64,000 bases of DNA from the NCBI GenBank assembly GCA_026984795.1, contig JALSRK010000077.1, forward strand, positions 1-64,000, given 5' to 3'. This DNA comes from Solibacteraceae bacterium. Lineage in GTDB: Bacteria > Acidobacteriota > Terriglobia > Bryobacterales > Bryobacteraceae. Below the pieces are notes generated by a model, which worked only from the letters and a program-made list of their open reading frames with translations, had not been told where the DNA came from and searched no databases. Both the position numbers and the translations under genes were made by a program. Positions 11,104-20,086 of this stretch are shown piece after piece (the stretch's first letter is position 1; each line of letters begins with the position of its first letter).

Positions 11104-12015
11104 TCAGGAGTTCTTCAGGATCGTCTCCCGGTAGATGCGGTCGAGCTCCCGCCGGGCGATCGCCGCCCAGGGGCTGCCCGGATCCAGCTTCAAGTACGCC
11201 TTCCAGTGCCGCACAGCTTTCAGGGGCTGCCCTCCCGACTGGTAGAGCAGGGCGATGTTGTAGTGAGCGTCCGCATAGTGCGGATTGAATTTGAGCGCCA
11301 GTTGGTACTCCGCCAGTGCCTCGGCCCTCTTGCCCAGCTCCTCGTACAGATTCCCCAGATTGAAGTGCGCCAGCGCGTAATGCCTGTCCACTTCCACCGC
11401 CCGCCGGTAGTATTCCTCGGCCTTGCCTAGCTCCCGCGCTGTGAAGTAGATCGTTCCCAGGTTCACGTACGCCCCGGCAAACCCGGGGTCAGCCGCAATC
11501 ACCTCTTCGTAGGCTTGGATCGCCCCCTCGATGTCCCCGGCGCCTTCCATCTCCACTCCCCGCTGGAAGAGCAGCTCCGCCCGCAGCGTCTCCCCGGCCT
11601 GCCGACCGGTCTTGGAGCGCCGCGCGTCCGCCACCGGGAACGAGACCAGCCGCCGCATCTCGTCTCGGTCGAAGTCCAGCAGCAACTGCCCGGAAACCGG
11701 CTCCATTGTCTGGTTGCCGACTTGAACGAAGACCTTCCGCCCCTCACTGAACACCCGAAGCTCGACCAGAGGATTCTCGATCCCTTCCAGCTTCCTGCGG
11801 ACCGCCTCCAGCGCTCGCCGGATCTCCGGCGCCCGGACCCGCCCTTGCTGCAGCTTGGCGATCGTCCGCAGCGTAACCAGATCGACGAAATCGTACTCCT
11901 CAGCCGGCTCGATCAGCCCCTGTTCTTCCCATCGCTTGAGCTGCCGTTCGCTCAGGTTCAGTAGCCGGCGCACATCCCGCCGCGTGTAACGCTGCTTCGG
12001 AGGATCGCCGATCAC
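11104..12015 (-). CDS. MerR-type HTH plus TPR-repeat protein
   Basis: A 303-residue protein with an N-terminal MerR-like winged helix (YTRRDVRRLLNLSERQLKRWEEQGLI) and a C-terminal array of about four TPR units (YVNLGTIYFTARELGKAEEYYRRAV and following). A DNA-binding head on TPRs suggests a regulator that reads a protein partner, but the target is unknown. The frame is open to 12111, but the GTG at 12015 was chosen because TACAAT lies 7 bases upstream of it and the extra 32 residues are low-complexity. The join is also seen, from general knowledge, in other Acidobacteriota. Confidence 0.75.
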   Translation of the reverse strand: MIGDPPKQRYTRRDVRRLLNLSERQLKRWEEQGLIEPAEEYDFVDLVTLRTIAKLQQGRVRAPEIRRALEAVRRKLEGIENPLVELRVFSEGRKVFVQVGNQTMEPVSGQLLLDFDRDEMRRLVSFPVADARRSKTGRQAGETLRAELLFQRGVEMEGAGDIEGAIQAYEEVIAADPGFAGAYVNLGTIYFTARELGKAEEYYRRAVEVDRHYALAHFNLGNLYEELGKRAEALAEYQLALKFNPHYADAHYNIALLYQSGGQPLKAVRHWKAYLKLDPGSPWAAIARRELDRIYRETILKNS

Positions 12016-12022
12016 GCGACAG

Positions 12023-12028
12023 ATTGTA
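12023..12028 (-). promoter_or_regulatory. -10 box (TACAAT, minus strand) for the MerR-TPR gene
   Basis: Reads TACAAT on the minus strand, 7 bases before the GTG at 12015. This would give a leaderless mRNA. Confidence 0.45.
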
Positions 12029-12137
12029 GCACGACGCCGCCGCGCCGCGATTCCGCCCGGCGCCCCGTCCGCCGTCCTGCTCCACCAGCCTGTACGCCCG
12101 GGTTGCGTCACGAGAGAATCAGTTCCTAAACTAGTGC

Positions 12138-12167
12138 TTGACGGCGGCCGCCGCCACCGGTCATACT
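12138..12167 (+). promoter_or_regulatory. feoAB promoter (TTGACG - 18 bp - CATACT)
   Basis: The -35 TTGACG (12138-12143) and -10 CATACT (12162-12167) are 18 bases apart. The predicted start falls at about the GTG at 12174. No Fur-box inverted repeat is obvious. Confidence 0.55.
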
Positions 12168-12173
12168 GGTGGT

Positions 12174-12473
12174 GTGCTGCAACTCATTTTCAAAAACGAA
12201 ACCGGCAGCGTGAAATCATCCGGCACTTCATCCCTGATGGATCTCCCCCGCGGCCGCGAGGGCGTGATCCTCGATCTCGACCTGCCCGAGGACGTCGCCA
12301 GGCGATTGATGGAGCTTGGCTTCGTTCCCGGCAATACCGTCGTCCCCGCTCGCAGCGCCCCCGGCGGCGACCCCCGCGTCTACCGTGTGGACGGCTCCGA
12401 GGTGGCCCTGCGGCGGGAAACCGCGGTTCACATCCGGATCCGGGACCGCAACGACTGCTTCTCCGACGAGTGA
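12174..12473 (+). CDS. feoA: Ferrous iron transport protein A
   Basis: Small SH3-like FeoA domain, the cytosolic accessory of the FeoB ferrous iron transporter. The core (SLMDLPRGREGVILDLDL, ARRLMELGFVPGNTV, GDPRVYRVDGSEVALRRE) is typical and covers the C-terminal 75 residues. The GTG at 12174 (99 residues) was chosen because the -10 box places transcription there; TTG 12138 lies inside the -35 and ATG 12237 would start right at the conserved strand. Its stop overlaps the feoB start (TGATG). Confidence 0.85.
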   Translation: MLQLIFKNETGSVKSSGTSSLMDLPRGREGVILDLDLPEDVARRLMELGFVPGNTVVPARSAPGGDPRVYRVDGSEVALRRETAVHIRIRDRNDCFSDE

Positions 12474-14374
12474 TGGCCAATATCTGCGGCTGCGAGTTAC
12501 AGGCGCACCGGCCCGAACAAGCGCCGAAGCAACCCCACACCCACCTCCACCGCGTCGCCATCGTCGGCCCCCCGAATTCAGGTAAGTCAACTCTGTTCAA
12601 TAAGTTAACCGGACTCCGGCAGAAGGTCGCCAACTACCCCGGCGTCACCGTCGAACAGCGGACCGGCCGTATCCGCCTGGCCCACAACCGCGAGGTCGAG
12701 CTCATCGACCTGCCCGGCATCTATAGCCTCGACCCGCGCAGCGAGGACGAGCGCGTCACCCACGACGTCCTCACCGGCCGCATGCCCGGCGTGTCCCGCC
12801 CGGACGCCGTCATCCTCATCCTGGATTCCACCAACCTCAGCCGCCACCTCATTCTGGCCGCCCCCGTGCTCAGCCTCGGGCTGCCTACCCTGGTCGTTCT
12901 CAATATGGCCGACGCGCTCCGCGAGGGCGGCGGCGCCCTCGATACCAGCGCCCTCGCCGCCCGGCTCGGAGCCCCTGTCGTTCTCGCCTCCGCAGCCAAA
13001 GGCGAAGGGCTGGAACCCGTTCACGAGTTCCTGAACCGTCAGTTCGCCGTCCCCCACCCGGTGCAACTGCCTGTCATCCAGGACATCCCCAAGTGCCGCG
13101 CCTGGGCCTCGCGGATCGGCGCCGAAGCCTCCTATCGCGCTCCGGCCCCGCCCGTCTGGACCCGCCGCCTGGATGCCGTCTTCCTCCACCCCCTCTTCGG
13201 ACCCCTCGTCTTCATCCTCGTCGTGCTGGCCGTCTTCCAGACCATCTTCGTCGGCGCCGAGCCGCTGATGAATGCCGTCGAGGCCGCCATCACCTGGTCC
13301 GGGAGCGAAATCGGCCGTCTGCTCCCCGCCTCGCCGGTCCGTGACCTCATCGTCGAAGGCGTCTGGGGCGGTGTCGGCTCGGTCATCGTCTTCTTGCCCC
13401 AGATCCTGCTCCTCTTCCTCTTCATCGGCATCCTCGAAGACTCCGGTTATCTGGCCCGCGCCGCCCTCATCGCCGACCGCACCATGGCCAAGGTCGGCCT
13501 CCAGGGCAAGAGCTTCATCCCCCTGCTCTCGGCCTACGCCTGCGCCGTGCCCGCCATCATGGCCACTCGGACCATCGAGAACAAGCGGGACCGCATCGCT
13601 ACCATCCTCATTGCGCCCTTCATGACCTGCTCGGCCCGCTTGCCCGTCTACACCCTCTTCATCGCCGCCTTCATCTCTGAAGGACCCTTCCTCGGCCCCT
13701 TCGTCGGCCGCCGCACCGCCGCTATGGTCGGACTCTACATTCTGGGCTTCTTGGCCGCGTTCGCCACCGCCCGCCTGCTGAAGTCCTCCATCCTCAAGAG
13801 CGAACGCACCCCCTTCGTCCTCGAATTGCCGCCCTACCGCCGCCCCACCCTCCGCTCCCTGGGCCTCCGGCTCTACGACCGCGCCCGCATCTTCCTCCGC
13901 CGCGCCGGCACCGTCATCCTCACCGCCGTCGTCATCTTGTGGATCCTGGCCCACGTTCCCCTCATCGATGGACACGCTCCGCCCATCGAGCACAGCGCCG
14001 CCGGTACCCTCGGCCGCGCCCTCGAGCCCCTCATCGCGCCCTTGGGCTTCAATTGGAAAATCGGTATCGGCCTCATCAGTTCCCTGGCCGCCCGCGAGAC
14101 CATCGTCGGCACCCTGGGCACCATCTACGGTATCCAGGGCGATGAGAGCGCCCCGGGCCTCCAGGCCGCCTTGCACCGCGACCTCACCCCCGGCGGGGCC
14201 GTCGCCTTGCTCGTCTTCTTCGCCTTCGCCATGCAGTGCATGTCCACCGTCGCCGTCGTCCGCCGCGAAACCGGCGGCTGGAAGTGGCCCGTGCTCCAGT
14301 TTGTTTACATGGGTTCGCTGGCCTACTTGGGCGCGCTGGCAGCCAACTGGATCGTGACCGCCTGGATTTCCTGA
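12473..14374 (+). CDS. feoB: Ferrous iron transport protein B
   Basis: A 633-residue membrane GTPase for Fe(II) uptake. The G domain comes first (P-loop GPPNSGKST, G3 DLPG, NMAD as the base-specificity motif), followed by two Gate regions in a long multi-span membrane part. It is shorter than the E. coli protein (about 770) but within the family range. The short N-terminus MANICGCELQAHRPEQ holds two cysteines and histidines that could bind metal. Start ATG at 12473 overlaps the feoA stop. The frame is open far upstream, but that portion is a shadow of feoA. Confidence 0.95.
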   Translation: MANICGCELQAHRPEQAPKQPHTHLHRVAIVGPPNSGKSTLFNKLTGLRQKVANYPGVTVEQRTGRIRLAHNREVELIDLPGIYSLDPRSEDERVTHDVLTGRMPGVSRPDAVILILDSTNLSRHLILAAPVLSLGLPTLVVLNMADALREGGGALDTSALAARLGAPVVLASAAKGEGLEPVHEFLNRQFAVPHPVQLPVIQDIPKCRAWASRIGAEASYRAPAPPVWTRRLDAVFLHPLFGPLVFILVVLAVFQTIFVGAEPLMNAVEAAITWSGSEIGRLLPASPVRDLIVEGVWGGVGSVIVFLPQILLLFLFIGILEDSGYLARAALIADRTMAKVGLQGKSFIPLLSAYACAVPAIMATRTIENKRDRIATILIAPFMTCSARLPVYTLFIAAFISEGPFLGPFVGRRTAAMVGLYILGFLAAFATARLLKSSILKSERTPFVLELPPYRRPTLRSLGLRLYDRARIFLRRAGTVILTAVVILWILAHVPLIDGHAPPIEHSAAGTLGRALEPLIAPLGFNWKIGIGLISSLAARETIVGTLGTIYGIQGDESAPGLQAALHRDLTPGGAVALLVFFAFAMQCMSTVAVVRRETGGWKWPVLQFVYMGSLAYLGALAANWIVTAWIS

Positions 14375-14447
14375 GCCTGGCTCCCTGGAACGGACATCCA
14401 ATGAATCTGGCCCGCTACGGCCGTGCTAGCATAATTCCCTGAACCTT

Positions 14448-14454
14448 AAGGAGG
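14448..14454 (+). promoter_or_regulatory. Strong ribosome binding site of trxB
   Basis: AAGGAGG lies 14 bases before the ATG at 14469, one of the few classical Shine-Dalgarno sequences in this part of the window. A CATAAT -10-like hexamer lies about 15 bases further upstream. Confidence 0.5.
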
Positions 14455-14468
14455 TCCCTTCGTATCCC

Positions 14469-15392
14469 ATGCGCAACGTAATCATCATCGGCTCCGGCTG
14501 TGCTGGAAACACGGCGGCCATCTACACCGCCCGGGCCAACCTCGGGCCCCTCGTCGTCTCCGGGCATGAGCCGGGCGGCCAGCTCTCGCTCACTACCCTG
14601 GTCGAGAACTATCCCGGCTTCCCCGACGGCATCGACGGGCCCGTACTGGTCGAGAACATGAAGAAACAGGCCGAGAAGTTCGGCGCCCAATACCTGCAGG
14701 GCACCGTCAATCAGGTGGACTTCACCCAGCGCCCCTTCCAGGTCGCCGTCGACGGCGAGTGGATGGAGACCCGCTCGGTCATCATCGCCTCCGGCGCCTC
14801 GGCCCGCTGGCTGGGCCTGGAATCCGAGCAGAAGCTCATCGGACACGGCGTCAGCTCCTGCGCCACCTGCGACGGCTTCTTCTACCGGGGCAAGAAGGTC
14901 ATCGTGGTCGGCGGCGGCGACTCGGCCATGGAAGAGGCCATCTTCCTCACCCGGTTCGCCTCCGAGGTCACCATCGTCCATCGCCGCAATGAGTTCCGGG
15001 CCTCCAGGATCATGCTCGACCGCGCCAAGGCCAACCCCAAAATCCGGTTCGTGACCCCCGCGGTAGTGGATGAAGTCTATGACGTGAATCAGGGCGTCGT
15101 CACCGGCGTCCGGCTCCGAAACGTCCACACCGGCGAGACCTGGGATCATGAGATCGACGGCCTCTTCGTCGCCATCGGCCACATCCCCAATACGGCCGTC
15201 TTCAAAGGCCAGATCGAGCTCGACGAGGCCGGCTACATCGTCTCCCACGGGGGCGCCAGGACCAGCGTCGAAGGGATCTTTCACGCCGGCGACGTCCAGG
15301 ACAAGGTCTATCGCCAGGCCGTCACCGCCGCCGGGGCGGGCTGCATGGCCGCCATCGAGTGCGAGCGCTACCTCGAATCCCTCGGGGATTGA
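14469..15392 (+). CDS. trxB: Thioredoxin reductase
   Basis: A 307-residue FAD/NADPH disulfide reductase recycling thioredoxin. The FAD motif IIGSGCAGNTAAIYTARA is at residues 5-22, the redox pair CATC at Cys131-Cys134 (SSCATCDGFFY), the NADPH motif VVGGGDSAMEEA follows, and the C-terminal FAD contact GIFHAGDVQDKVYRQAVTAAGAGCMAA is intact. Length and motif order match low-molecular-weight TrxB. It stands alone after feoAB, with its own RBS. Confidence 0.95.
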   Translation: MRNVIIIGSGCAGNTAAIYTARANLGPLVVSGHEPGGQLSLTTLVENYPGFPDGIDGPVLVENMKKQAEKFGAQYLQGTVNQVDFTQRPFQVAVDGEWMETRSVIIASGASARWLGLESEQKLIGHGVSSCATCDGFFYRGKKVIVVGGGDSAMEEAIFLTRFASEVTIVHRRNEFRASRIMLDRAKANPKIRFVTPAVVDEVYDVNQGVVTGVRLRNVHTGETWDHEIDGLFVAIGHIPNTAVFKGQIELDEAGYIVSHGGARTSVEGIFHAGDVQDKVYRQAVTAAGAGCMAAIECERYLESLGD

Positions 15393-15459
15393 GCTTACTC
15401 CCGGCCCCCGGTCTTCGTCGCCGGCCGGTTGCCTCTGGTCCGCCCGGCCCGGCCGCCGA

Positions 15460-16779
15460 CTACCCGCCCGAGGGCAGCACTTTCTGTATGTCGTTGTAGA
15501 GAACGAAGGCGACAACGATCATCAGGAACACGAACCCCACCTTGATCACCGCCTCCTTCACCGGCAGGCTCAAATCGCGCCCCATCGCCATCTCGACCAG
15601 CAGCAGCAGGATCACCCCGCCGTCCAGGATCGGTATCGGCAGCAGGTTGAACACCGCCAGGTTCAGGCTCACCATCGCCATCAGCCCGATGAAGGCGAAC
15701 GCCCCTTCCCGCGCCGCGTCCCCGGAAAGCTGCGCGATCCGGATCGGTCCCTCCAGCGACTTCGCCGACATCCGGCGCTCGATCACCCCTTCCACGAACC
15801 GGAAGATCAGCGTCGCGCTCCGCAGGTTGTGCCGCACCGATTCGGCCAGCGCCTCCGGAAACGCCAGCTTCGTGTACGTCACCCGGCGCCGCAGCTCCAC
15901 GCCGATCATGTAGCGCTCTTCGCCCTCCATCTTCGTCATCTTCGGCTCCAGCACCACTTTGCCCCGCTCGCCGTTCCGCGAGTAGATCACTTCCACCGGC
16001 TTGCCCCCGCTCTCCCGGATCACCTCCTGGATCGCCCTCGCCGACCGCACCGGCCGCCCGTTCACGCTGATCAGAATGTCACCCGGTTTCAACCCGGCCC
16101 GCTCCGCCGCCATGCCTTCGATCAGCCCGGCGATCTCGATCTCCTGCTCCTCCGACCAGCCGGCATAGCCGACGCCGGTGCGCTCGTCCAGGATCGGCGT
16201 CAAGGTGAACTCCAGCCTCCGCCCGTTCCGCTCCACCGTCACGTGTAACGGCCTCTTGGCGCTGGCGAACTCCTTCAGCAGAATGTCGTCCCAGCCCGGG
16301 TTCTCCACCCCGCCGATCTCCACGATCCGGTCGCCCGCGCGGATGCCCGCCTCCGCCGCCGGCGAGCCCGGCGCCACGTAACCGATCGCTCCAGGCTCCG
16401 CATCCGGAGGCTTCGGATACTTCACCATATACAGTCCTGCCAGCAGCGCCACCGCCAGCACGACGTTCATCGCCGGCCCGGCGAAGACGATGATCAGCCG
16501 CTGCCACCGCGGCTTCGCAAGGAAACTCCGTGGATCGTCCGCCGGCTCGCCCGGCTGCTCCCCCAGCATCTTCACGTAACCGCCGAACAGGATCAGCGAG
16601 AACCGGAAATCCGTGTCTCCCCGGCGGAATCCGAACAGGCGGGGACCGAAGCCGAAGCTGAACGTCTCCACCTGAACGTCGAAGAACCGCGCCGCCCAGA
16701 AATGCCCCAGCTCGTGGACCATGATCATGACCCCGATCAGGACCAGGAGCCACCAGATGTTCTCGAAGAAAATCATCAT
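15460..16779 (-). CDS. rseP: RIP metalloprotease RseP (site-2 protease)
   Basis: A 439-residue inner-membrane zinc protease that cuts membrane-anchored substrates such as anti-sigma factors. The first helix carries HELGH (His22-Glu23-His26). Two PDZ domains follow, starting near APGSPAAEAGIRAGDRI and GMAAERAGLKPGDILI. The third metal ligand is in NLLPIPILDGG near residue 390. It lies 46 bases downstream of dxr on the same strand, the common dxr-rseP order. The zf-HC2 membrane protein at 53.8 kb would be one conceivable type of substrate. Confidence 0.95.
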   Translation of the reverse strand: MMIFFENIWWLLVLIGVMIMVHELGHFWAARFFDVQVETFSFGFGPRLFGFRRGDTDFRFSLILFGGYVKMLGEQPGEPADDPRSFLAKPRWQRLIIVFAGPAMNVVLAVALLAGLYMVKYPKPPDAEPGAIGYVAPGSPAAEAGIRAGDRIVEIGGVENPGWDDILLKEFASAKRPLHVTVERNGRRLEFTLTPILDERTGVGYAGWSEEQEIEIAGLIEGMAAERAGLKPGDILISVNGRPVRSARAIQEVIRESGGKPVEVIYSRNGERGKVVLEPKMTKMEGEERYMIGVELRRRVTYTKLAFPEALAESVRHNLRSATLIFRFVEGVIERRMSAKSLEGPIRIAQLSGDAAREGAFAFIGLMAMVSLNLAVFNLLPIPILDGGVILLLLVEMAMGRDLSLPVKEAVIKVGFVFLMIVVAFVLYNDIQKVLPSGG

Positions 16780-16825
16780 CCAAGCCTCGCGCCCCCCGCC
16801 GCCCTCCTGCGCCCGGCGCGCCCCA

Positions 16826-18034
16826 CTACTCTCTTACCATGCACGTCCTGCCCCGCGCTCCAACGCCTTCCGCAATCAACCGCCGCGCCACCGCCCGGCT
16901 CTCGCGGTCCACCTCCAGCACCTCGGGGATCGAGCCCGGCTCCCGGTGCGGCATCCGCGCCAGCGTCTCTTCGGCCACCGCGGCGATCCCGGGGAACGAC
17001 AGCTTCCCCTCCAGGAACGCCTCCACCGCCACTTCATCGGCCGCGTTCAACGTGCAGGTCGCTGCTCCCCCGGCTTCGAGCGCCTCGTAAGCCAACCGCA
17101 GCAGCGGGAATTTCTTCAGGTCCGGCGGCTCGAACTCCCAGACGTGCACGCGCGCCCAGTCGTAGCGCTCCACCGGCGCCTCGATCCGCTCCGGATAGGT
17201 CAGCGCGTACTGGATCGGCATCCGCATGTCGGTCACCGACACCTGCGCCACGATGCTGCCGTCGTTGTATTCCACCAGCGCATGCACCGACGACTGCGGG
17301 TGCACCACCACGTCGATCTGCTCCGGCTTCAGCCCGAAAAGCCATCGCGCCTCGATCACCTCGAAGCCCTTGTTCATCAGCGTCGCCGAATCGATGGTGA
17401 TCCGCCGGCCCATCTTCCAGGTTGGATGCCGCAGCGCCTCTTCCGGCGTCACCCGCGCCAGTGCTTCGGCCGGCGTCCTCCGGAACGGCCCGCCCGAAGC
17501 CGTCAGGATCAGCCGCCGCACCTCGGCCCGGCGGCCCGCTTTCAGGCACTGGTGGGCGCCGTTGTGCTCGCTGTCCACCGGAATCAGCTCCGTCTGCGCT
17601 TTCCGGGCCGCCTCCATCACCAGCCCGCCGCCGGCCACCAGCACTTCCTTGTTCGCCAGCCCGATCTTCTTGCCCAGCCGCACCGCCTCGTAGGTCGCCT
17701 CCAGCCCGGCCACCCCCACGATCGCCGACATCACGAAGTCCACTTCCGCCGCTGTCGCCGCCGCCACCCGGGCCTCCGGGCCCACGCTGATCTCCGGCCA
17801 CTCGCTCCGCTCCAGGCCCAGTTCCTCGAGCCGCCCGGCGAGCTTGGCGCGAACCTTTTCGTTCACCACCACCGCGACCCGCGGCCGGAACTCCAGGATC
17901 TGCTCCGCCAGGCGCGCGTGGTTCTTTCCCGCCACCAGCGCGTGCACCGAGAACCGCTCCCGGTGCCGCCGTACCACGTCCAGCGTGCTGACTCCGATGG
18001 AACCCGTTGATCCTAGGATGGTTATCTTCTGCAT
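16826..18034 (-). CDS. dxr: 1-deoxy-D-xylulose 5-phosphate reductoisomerase
   Basis: A 402-residue NADPH enzyme forming methylerythritol 4-phosphate, the committed step of the MEP isoprenoid pathway. The N-terminal ILGSTGSIGVSTLDVVRRH binds NADPH; VDSEHNGAHQCL gives the metal and substrate ligands; LTASGGPFR, NKGFEVIEA and HPQSSVHALV are the remaining family motifs. A TATGAT box lies about 30 bases before the ATG. Followed directly by rseP. Confidence 0.96.
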   Translation of the reverse strand: MQKITILGSTGSIGVSTLDVVRRHRERFSVHALVAGKNHARLAEQILEFRPRVAVVVNEKVRAKLAGRLEELGLERSEWPEISVGPEARVAAATAAEVDFVMSAIVGVAGLEATYEAVRLGKKIGLANKEVLVAGGGLVMEAARKAQTELIPVDSEHNGAHQCLKAGRRAEVRRLILTASGGPFRRTPAEALARVTPEEALRHPTWKMGRRITIDSATLMNKGFEVIEARWLFGLKPEQIDVVVHPQSSVHALVEYNDGSIVAQVSVTDMRMPIQYALTYPERIEAPVERYDWARVHVWEFEPPDLKKFPLLRLAYEALEAGGAATCTLNAADEVAVEAFLEGKLSFPGIAAVAEETLARMPHREPGSIPEVLEVDRESRAVARRLIAEGVGARGRTCMVRE

Positions 18035-18122
18035 TCCGGCTCATTCGACGGGAAAGCGCTACGACAGGAATCATACCATCCCCACCGTCCGCCTTCCCAC
18101 TATCCTGATGAAACGACGGGCG

Positions 18123-19175
18123 CTATCGGCTCGATGTTCCAGGGATTTCCGAACTCCGCGGCTGGTACCGCCACCCTTGCGGCAGCGCCAGCCGGAAGGC
18201 ATGGGCCTTCGTCTTCCCGTGAGCCTCGTGCACCAGCAACAGTTGTTTTCCTTCTCTGTACCAGCACAATCCTTCCCAGTTGGCCCGCGCCAGCTCCGGC
18301 GGCACGAAATCGGCCAGATGCAGCGGTTCGCCCACCGGCGTCCCGTCCACCCGGAAGCGCTGGAGCCAGTGGTGCAGATATTCGGGCGGCTTCACCCTGT
18401 TCTGCGAGCTGATCAGCACCAGGAACCCCCACTGCTCTTCCCCGGTCCCTTCCGGGAAGCGGTACCACACCAGATCCGGCGCCCGGAACCGTTGCACCTC
18501 CGGCTCTTTGCCTTCCAGAATCGGCACCTGCAGGAACGCGTGCCCCACGCCTTCGTTCCACCGCACCCGGCCCGGCCGCGCCCCCGGCGCGATGTCGTGG
18601 ATAAACACGATCGGCGACAGCGGCCGCCCGCCGGTCTGCCGCTCCAACTGCGGGTTCAGCGACCCCAGGTCCGGATAGCCCCCCTCCCACAACACCGCCA
18701 CCCGGGAAGAACCGTCCGGCAGCGCCCGCACCGCCAGCCCCTCCAGACCCCGCCGCCCGTACTCCGTCAGCGGGTAGTCATACTCCACCACCAGCCCTTT
18801 GTCGTCGGCCAGTCCCCGCAGCCGCTCCGAAAGCACCACCATCCGCCCGTCCGCCAGCCGCCCGATCGATTCCAGATCCACCCAGATCCCCAGCGGCAGC
18901 CGCACCGCCTCCGGATGCAGGCTGTTCAGATCCAGCAGCGGACCCGCCCCCGGCGGCATCCGGATACGGAAGTAGGCGTTCGGCACCGAGTCGTCCACCA
19001 CGCAGATCCAGCCGTCCTCCATCGCCACCCCGGAAGCCTCCCGGATCGGCGCCGCCGGCGAAGGCTCCGGCGCCGGCACACCCCGGCTGCCGCTGCACGC
19101 CACCGCCCCCGCCAGCAGGGCCGCCGTCAGCCCCCGCCGCGCCGCGTTGGGAACCGTGGCCTTCGAGCGGCTCAT
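18123..19175 (-). CDS. Exported lipoprotein, possible phytase-like beta-propeller
   Basis: A 350-residue protein with an N-terminal signal ending in a lipobox-like GAVACSG (Cys about residue 27). The mature part has repeated strand-rich blocks (EASGVAMEDGWICVVDD, WVDLESIGRLADGRMVVLSE, LEGLAVRALPDGSSRVAVLWEGG, ANWEGLCWYREGKQLLLVHE), resembling the esterase-like domain of phytase or SdiA-regulated propellers. The WVDLESIGRL/GLEGLAV/NWEGLCW pattern is the best hint. Start overlaps the hemQ stop by one base (TGATG), implying coupling. Function unknown. Confidence 0.7.
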   Translation of the reverse strand: MSRSKATVPNAARRGLTAALLAGAVACSGSRGVPAPEPSPAAPIREASGVAMEDGWICVVDDSVPNAYFRIRMPPGAGPLLDLNSLHPEAVRLPLGIWVDLESIGRLADGRMVVLSERLRGLADDKGLVVEYDYPLTEYGRRGLEGLAVRALPDGSSRVAVLWEGGYPDLGSLNPQLERQTGGRPLSPIVFIHDIAPGARPGRVRWNEGVGHAFLQVPILEGKEPEVQRFRAPDLVWYRFPEGTGEEQWGFLVLISSQNRVKPPEYLHHWLQRFRVDGTPVGEPLHLADFVPPELARANWEGLCWYREGKQLLLVHEAHGKTKAHAFRLALPQGWRYQPRSSEIPGTSSR

Positions 19176-20035
19176 CAGCGCTCCGGAACGCGTCCAGCCA
19201 AAAACACAGAGAGTTGCGTCGCCGGGAATCGAATCCCCACCCAGAACGGCCCGAACACCGCATAGTCGGCGCTCGCCTCGTCGAACCGCATCTCGTAGAT
19301 CAGCTTCTTGAAGATCAGCGGGTCATCGGCGAACAGGTCCACCCCCCACTCCCAGTCGTCGAAGCCGATCGAGCCGGAGATGATCTGTTTCACCGCCCCC
19401 GCATACTTGCGGCCCACCAGCCCGTGCTCGGCCATCATCCGCTGCCTCTCCCGGATCGGCAGCCGATACCAGTTCTTGGTCTCCCCCCGCCGCCGGTCCA
19501 TCGGGTAGAAACACAGGTACCTCGCCGGCGGGATCTCCGGCTCCAGCCGCGGCGCCATCGCCGCCCGCTGCCGCTCCAGCGTCTCCTCCATCGCCTGGCG
19601 CCACTCCTCGCTTCCCGGGCTCACGCCCCGCTCAGCCAGGCTGTCCAGCAGCTTCACCGTCGATTCATAAAGCCCCAGTTCCACCACCGAGACGTACGAA
19701 CTCCTCGGCTCCAGGTACCGCCATAGCCCCAGTTGGGCCAGCCGCAACTCGGTTGCATTCAGCTCCTCGAAGTCGGGCCGGAAGTGCACCAGCATCAAAT
19801 CGCCCTTGTGCCCGACTACTGAATAGGCCGCCGTTCCGCTCCCTTCCAGGCTCGCCAGCGTCCCCGCCGCTTCTTCGGTGATCGCACGCCGGCGCTCTTC
19901 TTCCAGCCCGTTCCACTCCTCCCAGCGGACGCGGAACATCTGGTGCAGGATGGCCGACCCTTCCAGCGTCAGCGGCACTTCCGGATTGATAGGAATCCCC
20001 GGGTTCTTGTCCCCGGCCGGTCTGTGGTTCTGCAT
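19175..20035 (-). CDS. hemQ: Coproheme decarboxylase (HemQ, chlorite-dismutase family)
   Basis: A 286-residue protein converting coproheme to heme b by oxidative decarboxylation, the last step of the coproporphyrin-dependent heme pathway. The signature runs ARYLCFYPMDRRR, NWYRLPIRERQRMM, then EHGLVGRKYAG with the proximal His, and GSIGFDDWEWGVDLFADD followed by FKKLIYEMRFDEASA. These separate HemQ from true chlorite dismutases, which carry a distal Arg in this area. A TAAAAT box is about 20 bases before the start. No other heme gene is nearby. Confidence 0.9.
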   Translation of the reverse strand: MQNHRPAGDKNPGIPINPEVPLTLEGSAILHQMFRVRWEEWNGLEEERRRAITEEAAGTLASLEGSGTAAYSVVGHKGDLMLVHFRPDFEELNATELRLAQLGLWRYLEPRSSYVSVVELGLYESTVKLLDSLAERGVSPGSEEWRQAMEETLERQRAAMAPRLEPEIPPARYLCFYPMDRRRGETKNWYRLPIRERQRMMAEHGLVGRKYAGAVKQIISGSIGFDDWEWGVDLFADDPLIFKKLIYEMRFDEASADYAVFGPFWVGIRFPATQLSVFLAGRVPER

Positions 20036-20086
20036 AGGCCTCGCTCGTGCCTTCCATTTTAGCCCGCGCGCAGGCCGCCCCCGCGG

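Noticed and set aside
12605-14401. A 598-codon minus-strand open frame rich in Asp/Glu/Gly
   Set aside because: Shadow of feoB caused by high GC; no domain sequence.
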